A stretch of DNA of 64,000 nt from Lumbricus rubellus. Lineage: Eukaryota > Annelida > Clitellata > Crassiclitellata > Lumbricidae. The stretch is taken from contig OX243815.1 of assembly GCA_945859605.1 (NCBI GenBank), positions 29,536,981 to 29,600,980 on the forward strand. Direction: 5' to 3'. Below the pieces are notes generated by a model. That model worked only from the letters and a program-made list of their open reading frames with translations, was not told the DNA's origin and searched no databases. Shown here one piece after another: positions 56,801 through 64,000 of this stretch (within the stretch, counting starts at the first letter, position 1; every line of letters begins with the position of its first letter). Made by a program: the position numbers and the translations under genes.

Positions 56801-59800
56801 ACTGGGCGTTGTAAAATTGATCCTGGTACCAGCTGGTTAGGTTGCCGTTTGCGAATCGACGCAGCGACCTAGTATATTGTCCGTGTTTTCCATTCCCTGG
56901 TTCGAAGTTGATAATGTCATTTTGGCGAGGCTTGGGGCTCGGACCCCTCGAGTGGCCTTGGTTCCGCGCGTTTTGGCCGGGCGAGAAAAGACAGACTTCG
57001 GTGATGCCCGTCGGTGGCACCAGTACACGAGCTGTGGCATGTAATATGATACGACGGAGGTCTGAGCGGTCGGGCAAACGAACTAAGAGGCCCGTGGCCG
57101 TGAAGGGGAGCTCCAAGCGAGGGTCGTCTGCCCGGAGAGGAACGAACCCTGATTTGAGCACAGTCGGCCATCCTGGCGCTCAGGTTGCTACCCACCCGGT
57201 GGCCGCAGACGGGGCAGAGTCGGACTCCAACGCCTCCGAGCTCTATACCCTCTCACGAGCGACCGTTTCAGAGCCGTCTTGGCCGGATAGTGAAGGGAAC
57301 GACGGTGCCTTGGAGGCCCGTTACACGGAGAGCGTACACCGGCGAGAGAGCGACTCGGGCGGCTCCGATCAATATGAAGCAAGGGAGCAGCGCCCGAGTC
57401 GAGAGGCCCAGCTCGCGACCCCTCGTGCGTCGGTCGATGCGCCGGCGGCGAGGGGGCTTGTGCCGCTTGTGACGAGACGGGTAGGTCCGCCACAATAACA
57501 ACTGTCTGTAGTTCTTAATTAATTTAGTTATTGTTCTGACTGTATTGCTTATGATGTAATTATTAAGCATCGTGTATTTTATTTTAATGTTTCAGAGTGA
57601 ATACATTGATGCCTGCGATGCTAGACGAGAATTTGTATCTGGCTTTAATGGATCTGCAGGTGTGATTGACATTTGTTTATATATATATTATGTCTTCTGC
57701 ACATTTCTTCTAGTAAAATTTATCTGAAAAATTCGATCTGATGCCTTTGCTTCAGTTGGCAGCACTAAGTAGGTCTACTGCCAAAATTTATTTGTCTTAC
57801 ATCCTTTGATACCATATTCATCTTAGCATTTTTGGGAAACAGATGATGGTTCATTCTGTAACTTTGCTTCATTTAAAGCTAGAAAATGGCTTGAGTATCT
57901 TTTAATTAAATGGAAAATTGATCCATCATCCTCCACCCTTCAGAATTTCTCTTCAAATATTCTTTATTACAACATTTATCATCGTTATGGCAAACTGGGT
58001 ATTTTGTTGATATTGTAAGTGTTTTTATGCTGTTGTTGCCGACATTAGGAACAGCAATCGTGACTGAAAACAAAGCTGCCTTGTGGACTGACGGTCGCTA
58101 TTTCCTGCAGGCTGAAGCTCAGATGGACGAGAACTGGCTGCTTATGAAGGATGGTATTTATCCTGCCGTTAACATCCTGCCAGATAATCTAATGATACAT
58201 GTGTTTATCACCTTTCAGTTTTTAGCGCTATAATTAATCTTACAATGTTTTGCTATGCAGCACAATGTGTCATTGTTCTAACCATGATGTAGTGATTCAG
58301 ACTTACAAGTCTGCTAGTATGTTGTAATAATCGTGCATCTGCCTGCAATGAAATGGTGATTGCTTGATATGGAATGGGAGAGTGTGTGTGTGTGTGTGTG
58401 TGTGTCTGTGCATCTGTTCACATCATTTATTCTCTAAACATGTTCAAAAATCATTTTCTGACAGCCTTTGGATTCTGTTTGTTCATGGCCTTAGCCTGCT
58501 TTTGATGCCATCAGTCTGTCGTAGTGGAGAATTTGGGGTTGATGTAAGATACTACGTGCATAATGAGAAATTCATGTTTCGAGTGAGTTACATCGAGTGA
58601 ACATTTAACCCTTTAATGCCGGAGGGTATAGGAATTCCCATACATTTTACTACACTCTCGGCATCAAAGGGTTAAACAACATTGCTCTTTATAAAAAATC
58701 AGAGTAATGCTTAACCATGTGAGACTTCGCATCCCCAAAACCTAGCAAGTATGCACTTAACCCTTTAATCTTTTACCCGTTTGCCCCGAGAATATCCGCT
58801 GAAAACGGGCTTAAAATTTAAAAATGAACCGGTAACGGGTTAATGCCAAGATGGTAGTAAATGGTATAGAAAATCCAATACCCTCCGGCATTAAAGGGTT
58901 AAGCAGATTGTTACTTGTGGTGTCACCCATAACGTACAGTATTTATGGTTTCATTATCACTGTTTACATTAATTTGTCAATTTGTTTAAGTCAGTGTGCT
59001 ATTCGTAGGACTAAGTCATAAATATGTTGTGGGTTTCAGGTTTACCCGAAACACCTTCGCAAGAAGATTGGCTGTGCAAGGTATAATTATCCTAATTTAA
59101 GTGTGTTTAATATTGCTTTGTTTCATTACTAGCAGAACTTTATAAACACTCTGTAAGTTGATTGTAATTGTGTGATTGCTCTTTGAAAAGGTTTCTGTAG
59201 GCGGCTATCTTTGAAATCATAAAACAGCAAACGACCAGAGTGGTTTTTGGGTGTGGGACACTCGTCCTGTTAATCGTGTAATTCTAATCAATCAGCAACT
59301 GCTAATTCTAATTCTAATTGATTGTTAATTAACTAATCGTGCCCATCTCTGGAATTGGGAGTCTGGTCGTTAACTTGTTGTTATGAATGCCTTTCAATGC
59401 ATACCACACCTCAGAATGAGCAGATCATTACATTAAGTTACCTTTAACTGCTGTCTTTTTGATTGAAATGTAGGTGCTTCCGGATAATGGCCGTGTTGGG
59501 ATCGACCCAATGTTGATTTCACATGGTATGTAACTCGTGTGGTTTTCTTATTTTTCATTGTAATTGAAATCGGTATTTAATATATTGCCACATCAAGGGC
59601 AAACGAATCAGAGGTACTTTCTGTGCTAGCTTACATGAATCTTGCTTGTTGTTAAGAGCGGGAAATTCGTGAAGAAGTAATACATGCAGAAACTTGAAGA
59701 GCGGCCAGTGCCTCGGTGTCTTACCCACATGAACGTATTGAAGAAATTGTTCCTTTTCAGGTTGAAGTACAAGACTTGTAATCTTTGACAGTTGGTTTTA

Positions 59801-62800
59801 ATAAATAATGACAGACTTTCATTATGAATGTAAATGGTATATTTTCAATGGAGGATTGAATTCCTTGTGCAGGTGTTTTGGATCCTCTGAGGAAACACTT
59901 GTGCTCTGGTGGACACCACGTTGTGCCAATCGACAAGAATCTAGTCGATGAGATTTGGAAGGAGCAGCCACCTCGTCCGGCTAAACCTGTGATGGTTCAT
60001 CCCGTCAAGTTTTCTGGTAAGATTAACCCTTTGACGACCAGCCATGTATGTTTTTCTTGCATTTTAGTACATGCTGGTCGTAAAGGGTTAAAAAAGATAT
60101 ATTAATAAAATCATCACTGTAAATTAATGTCATGAAGGATGAGTTGAAAAAAATACAGGCACATTTCCATGTAAGAAAGCTGAAATAAGTTCTTGGTGAG
60201 GTGGTTGCAGAAATAGAGCTGATTAATTAATTCATTAATTTAGGAAATTTATGTTTCACTCTTAGGGATTAGATCAATTATTTTTATTTGCATTGTTTCC
60301 TTATCAGTTTTAGTCATAGGCGCAACCATCGTATGGGACCCACGGGACGCGTCCCTCTCAACGTTTGAGTGGTCCCCTAACTTTATTATTATGGGACCCC
60401 CCAACTTTTAGGACGTGATTCATTATGGTCCCCCCAACTTTTAGGACGTGATTGCACCTATGGTTTTAGTGGACACGCTTTAAAGTTTCACTTGCTTTAT
60501 TTAAGGAAAATCGTGGCAAGAGAAGGTGAAAAAGGTGCGTGAGAAGATGGATAAAAAGCACGCTGTGGCGTTGGTTGTATCGGCTCTCGATGAGGTTGCA
60601 TGGTTGCTTAATCTTCGTGGCTCCGACATTCACTTCAATCCAGTCTTCTTCTCTTTCCTTATCGTCACTGCGGAATCAATATCGTAAGTTTATCTGTTTA
60701 ATATTGTATAGTCTGATGTTAATTTGTCTTCAGTTGTATGTATTTGCAGGTATTTCCTAATCAATAGGTGTTTTTGTATATTTTGAATCGGGGTTGAAAT
60801 TAAATTACAATGTAACTATACTCATTCATTTGCTGCCATGTCCAATTTTGAATAATTTTCTGTTATGTTAATTATGTTAACACTTGAATAAAGGAATTGA
60901 GTGCGTACTATTCATTAGATATTCAACTTTCTTTTGTTAGTTTCTTTTACATTTCCAGCAATTTTTGAACGTTAGAGCTTGCTTTAGCGTCATCAGCTTA
61001 ATAAGTTTAATTGTAGATCTATTTTCATTGCTACTCAGAGGCATTCCCAGCCCAGCCACAACTAAAGAATACAGAAAGCAGGTTGTAAATTGTGGACGTG
61101 TTTTTTCGAGGTACATGGCTCTAGTGAAAAAAATTCCACGTGGATGGCATTGGCCTCACATTCGTAAAGGTCTGGGCATCGACTATCGGAAGAATAAGCT
61201 CATGGAACAAAAACTCACTCTGGCTACATTGCAAATACAAATGAAATGTCTTGTGTTTATTGATTCACATTGTTGATTTTGATTTGTACTGCAATTGTAT
61301 GAGAGCATTTTGCTACAGGTTTTTCATTGATGAGAAAAAGTTGCCAGAAGATGCAAGGGAGCATTTGTCGCTCGGCTCGAAAGATTGTTCTAGCGATCAC
61401 GTGAAAATCATTGTCCGACCTTACGATGCCATCTGCTGTGATCTGGCTAGCCTCACCAAAAAACTTTCAACTGGAAAAATCTGGGTACATGTTTTAAAAA
61501 CTGAAATAATCTGCATTCTTGTCGGTCATTGTGTTAGCAATTATGAACCTCAGATATTCAGATATCTCGGTTATATACGATAGCATTCCTTTTGGCAAGA
61601 GTGGAAAGTTTTTCACAAATTGCCAGCTAGAATTGGTTGCCTAGAATTGATTGCCTTGAATGGATTGCGTAGAATTGATTGCCAGTATTTCTTTTAAGCA
61701 CAAAGCAAAGCACGTGTTCGTGTTTTTTTCATTCCTCTCTTATTGAAATAATCCCTGAGTGGGACTTTAGCTCTTATAATTTTTTTGCATTCTTGTTCTT
61801 AATTAATAATCTGTGGAAATGTCAGCATTACTGTTAAAATATTGTTATGTAGGATGTATGGTAATTTGGTAACGTTAAAGTCCAGTCTGCAGACTGATAG
61901 CAATGATGATGTAAAAAAAAAGTAAAGTCCCATCCCGTTCCATGAGGAACACAGGGAGGCGCTCATCTCCTTTTCCATAGCCCTGAGCCAGCAATGGACG
62001 AATCCCAAGGTCCTGGAGGACTTGCTGTTTACTTCCCAGCTTACGCCGGTACCAAATTATACTGCTTGGTGACAGAGGCACGTGTGCGTGAACAACTTGC
62101 CCAAGGTCGTTACCCGGAGTCGAACCCGCAACCTTCCGCTCTGACAAAAAATCATGATAATGATTGGGATACTGCTTACAACACTGATCATGCAGATTAT
62201 TTGATAAGTTTGTTATTTACTTGTTCAGATTAGCGAAACATCAAGTGAAGCGCTCTTTATGACTGTTCCTAAAGTAAGTATTCTCATCATAATTGGTTTG
62301 TTTCTGCTATATATTGTTTTATTTAAAATGCAGTGTTTGATGTGAAATAATTTTTTTTAGTATGACAGGCATATATAAATTATTACTTGCATCTTTATTA
62401 TCTCTGTATTTATGAAAAAAAATTGAAACTTCTATGAACATCAGTATTATGCATTTCAATATTTTATTTGTTTTTTTATTACTGTTTTCTCTGTTTGAGT
62501 TGTCAGGCTGTGTGATGCTTGCTATTGTAGAGTTTAGGTGTTTCGTGGATTTGCCTAAGTTCTTGTTTGTCTATTTTCCCAATACGAACAGCTCTGACAC
62601 TAAAATTCAGTTATGGATAAATATTTATAGCGATATTTCTGTTTGATCAGAATCGTCGGCTGAATGAACCGTCTCCCATTCCGCTAATGAAGTCAGTGAA
62701 GAATGAAGTGGAAATTGAAGGAATGCGTTCAGCTCATGTTAGTACTTTCATTTTGTGGTAATCATTTCTGCTTGACTCATATGTGGAGGTCTAAATTTAA

Positions 62801-63749
62801 TGCTGATGACAGTTGACTATGTTTTTACAGTAAGGTCAAGTCAAAGCTATTAAACTTTAAAAACCTAGCATTGGAATGAACAAAGTAGCTTGGATATAGG
62901 GGACTTGGTTTGTTATAGCACCTGTGAATAAGCTGGTCTCTCTGATGTGGCAATTGTGGGTACTGAGAAATTTTATAAGATTTACTTTATTTATCAAATT
63001 ATGGCTTAATTCTATAAGAGCGATAGGTTCTATCATATAGTAATGTGCACACTTCTTGATTTCAGATAGAGCTAATCTCAATGCGGTTACAAGTTAAAAT
63101 ATTTTTTGGGGCCTGTATAGTGTATAGCAGTGGTTCCCAACCTTTTTGGATCTTAGGGCCACTTTTTCTAAGTTGGAGGACAAGCGGGCCACTTTTTCTT
63201 AGTTAAAGGACATTAGGGGGCCACAATGCTAAAATTTACTTAACCAAAAGCATATAAAATTGTTATAATTGATTCAAAATAGAATGTTTGATGTTATTTA
63301 TAGACGTTAAAATAAAATAATTTGTAATGGAAAATAATTGTGTTCTATCCTGTCAAAATTGTCAATTTTTCATACATTTTTGTTTATTCTTCGAGAGATG
63401 AGGGCCATTTTTGAGGACTGGCGGGCCATTTCTTGAGGCCTGGCGGGCCACTTTTGGCCCGCGGGCCACGGGTTGGGAACCGCTGGTGTATAGTGTGTAT
63501 ATGCATGATACTGTTTACATGTTAGTTTATCCTCGTGTTTCTTTGCATCATGAAATTTTGGCATGTGATAATTAATTATTGCTGTTTTCATTTAGAGTTA
63601 ATTTGGTAAACATTCTGACTTTGCTTTTGATTTTTTCAGATAAAAGATGCAGCGGCGCTGTGCAATTTCTTTGCTTGGCTTGAGAAAGAAGTGGATAAAC
63701 GAGACGTCACAGAGTTGGATGCATGTCATTTTGCCGAGAAATTTCGCCA
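53845..63749 (+). CDS. XPNPEP1: Cytosolic Xaa-Pro aminopeptidase 1, first eleven coding exons
   Basis: Exons: 53845-53961, 57596-57659, 58049-58153, 59040-59080, 59474-59525, 59873-60016, 60506-60683, 61319-61484, 62229-62273, 62651-62737 and 63640-63749. All have GT-AG introns with consistent phases and give about 369 residues. The product starts [20 protein letters not shown] and contains [20 protein letters not shown] and [20 protein letters not shown] (creatinase N-terminal domain I). Domain II follows (LDPLRKHL...[20 protein letters not shown]), then the linker into domain III ([29 protein letters not shown]). The enzyme removes N-terminal residues before proline, with two Mn ions. The metal ligands are in the C-terminal half beyond the window (family length about 620). 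The start matches family N-termini, and an acceptor-like CTGTAG 14 bp upstream suggests a 5' UTR intron. Introns host many mobile elements. Confidence 0.95.
54397..57494. mobile_element. 3.1-kb GC-rich insertion in XPNPEP1 intron 1
   Basis: Composition changes sharply from AT-rich intron to CpG-rich sequence between inverted termini TGTGGCGGA and TCCGCCACA. The TG...CA ends fit an LTR or LTR-like unit, but I find no polyprotein, primer-binding site or exact target duplication. The flanks read GATAG and ATAAC. It contains the phrase GAAGGGAGGC-CC-GG-CTTTCCCCG twice (about 55747 and 55957) and an imperfect tandem array at 56250-56680. Near the right end is an open frame (56842-57498) rich in Arg, Ser and Gly with no known domain, perhaps a gag-like or non-coding stretch. 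Solo LTR or non-autonomous element is my best guess. Confidence 0.6.
56250..56680. repeat. Imperfect tandem repeat, about 80-bp unit, five copies
   Basis: Units share a GAGAGCGAATTTGA-like start, (A)GTCGGCGCGA(A/G)GCCGC or GGCCGCGTGAAG in the middle, and GCCTACGGGC near the end. They are heavily diverged and lie inside the GC-rich insertion. Confidence 0.75.
58380..58404. repeat. GT microsatellite in XPNPEP1 intron
   Basis: About twelve GT units in the third intron. Confidence 0.95.
58605..58675. mobile_element. Micro-MITE hairpin, copy 2 (inverted)
   Basis: 71 bp between perfect TTAA sites. The ends TTAACCCTTTAATGCCGGAG and CTCTCGGCATCAAAGGGTTA pair over more than 20 bp. The middle is the reverse complement of copy 1 (GGAGGGTATAGGAATTCCCA). 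Confidence 0.78.
58757..58902. mobile_element. Micro-MITE hairpin, copy 3, with nested insertion
   Basis: Outer ends TTAACCCTTTAAT and GGCATTAAAGGGTTAA. The copy is split after TTAA at about 58771 by roughly 68 bp (TCTTTTACCCG...GGTAACGGG), which is again followed by TTAA. This looks like a second TTAA-targeting insertion inside the first. The remainder (ATGGTAGTAAATGGTATAGA) matches copy 1. Confidence 0.7.
60023..60091. mobile_element. TTAA-bordered hairpin of a second type
   Basis: 69 bp between perfect TTAA sites, starting 7 bp after the exon ending at 60016. The arms CCCTTTGACGACCAGCCATG and CATGCTGGTCGTAAAGGG pair with two single-base bulges around a T-rich loop. It keeps the CCCTTT ends of the other micro-MITEs but has a different interior. 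Confidence 0.75.
60315..60462. mobile_element. Miniature hAT-type element, CATAGG family, copy 2
   Basis: 148 bp, about 90 percent identical by eye to 20258-20406. It has the same CATAGG(C/T)GCAA ends and its own exact duplication GTTTTAGT (60307-60314 and 60463-60470). It lies in an XPNPEP1 intron. Confidence 0.94.
61032..61276 (+). pseudogene. Possible coding remnant inside XPNPEP1 intron
   Basis: Open frame [20 protein letters not shown], then [20 protein letters not shown], then [20 protein letters not shown]. Basic, helical character and the spacing of P-(K/R)-G to (Y/F)RKNK recall small LYR-type mitochondrial proteins, but I see no LYR tripeptide. No good start lies at its head (first ATG 61114). 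It may be a retroposed fragment or chance. Confidence 0.25.
61911..62150 (-). mobile_element. tRNA-derived SINE with a different 3' half
   Basis: The minus strand has GAAGGTTGCGGGTTCGACTC (B-box) then CTTGGGCAAGTTGTTCAC, as in the main SINE family. After that it diverges into GTAAGCTGGGAAGTAAACAG and GGAACGGGATGGGACTTTAC with a T-rich end. The head is shared and the tail differs, suggesting a second SINE lineage using the same tRNA module. It sits in an XPNPEP1 intron, antisense to the gene, up to about 80 bp before exon 9. Confidence 0.75.
63128..63485. mobile_element. Non-autonomous hAT-type element, GGTTCCCAACC family
   Basis: 358 bp with ends CAGTGGTTCCCAACC and GGTTGGGAACCGCTG and the exact duplication GTGTATAG (63120-63127 and 63486-63493). 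GGGCCACTTTTTCT is repeated near the left and GGCGGGCCA near the right. It lies in the XPNPEP1 intron before exon 11. Confidence 0.95.
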
Positions 63750-64000
63750 GTTGGTTGATGTTGTGCTTTATATTGTATTATCTTGCCATTTTCCAATTTT
63801 CACATTAGCTTTTACATTGAAAATGATCATGGGACTTCTTTAAAGAAATGTTTTTAATGCCAGTTATAACTCTGAGTCAGACTGGAATATATGCAATTTA
63901 AGACATTAGAAGTCATCTGCTCTGACAAGAATGTTGATATAAACTCTGGTTAAGACAGGTTAGACACTGATGTTGTAAATGTGATGTGTCTGTGTCATTG
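63750..64000 (+). other. XPNPEP1 intron 11, running off the window
   Basis: After the donor (CA|GTTGG at 63749) the sequence is AT-rich intron to the edge. The catalytic exons are not in this window. Confidence 0.7.

Noticed and set aside
56234..57195. Several minus-strand frames of 60-170 codons
   Set aside because: They are GC-rich chance frames overlapping each other on both strands of the insertion.

Overview
The window is nuclear DNA of an animal. Genes are few, split by introns with GT-AG borders, and scattered through AT-rich sequence full of microsatellites and transposable elements. Gene content (XPNPEP1, RNF181, tRNA-Arg) is shared by all animals. The tRNA-derived SINEs ending in GGCGCTATA, the many hAT-type miniature elements and the RTE and CR1-like LINEs suggest a marine invertebrate, perhaps an echinoderm. 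That placement is an inference.

Layout. 1-27.6 kb: no gene I can support. It holds SINEs, a Tc1/mariner fold-back, a Helitron, several hAT-type elements with exact 8-bp target duplications, a TIR element with a 9-bp duplication, and long simple repeats (notably a 555-bp CATA array). 27.7-29.06 kb: a 240-residue protein with RanBP2/NZF-type zinc fingers, followed by a poly(A) signal. 29-35.3 kb: four more hAT-type insertions in internally duplicated sequence. 35.5-36.3 kb: a homogeneous 39-bp minisatellite. 38.36 kb: tRNA-Arg(CCT). 39-41.1 kb: a truncated RTE-type LINE head to head with a second LINE end. 42.6-45.07 kb, minus: five exons of an RNF181-like RING-H2 ubiquitin ligase, with a 2.1-kb inverted-repeat element ending at its start codon. 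48-50 kb, minus: a decayed CR1/L2-type LINE. 53.1 kb: a FLYWCH-domain ORF. 53.85 kb to the right edge, plus: eleven exons of cytosolic Xaa-Pro aminopeptidase (XPNPEP1), whose C-terminal catalytic half lies outside. Its first intron holds a 3.1-kb GC-rich insertion and other introns hold tiny TTAA-bordered hairpins.

The genes do not form a pathway. RNF181 and the NZF protein both point to ubiquitin biology, but nothing here links them. The most informative content is the transposon record: ten elements with exact 8-bp duplications, a poly-A hairpin module shared by three of these families, and roughly 70-bp palindromes in gene introns.
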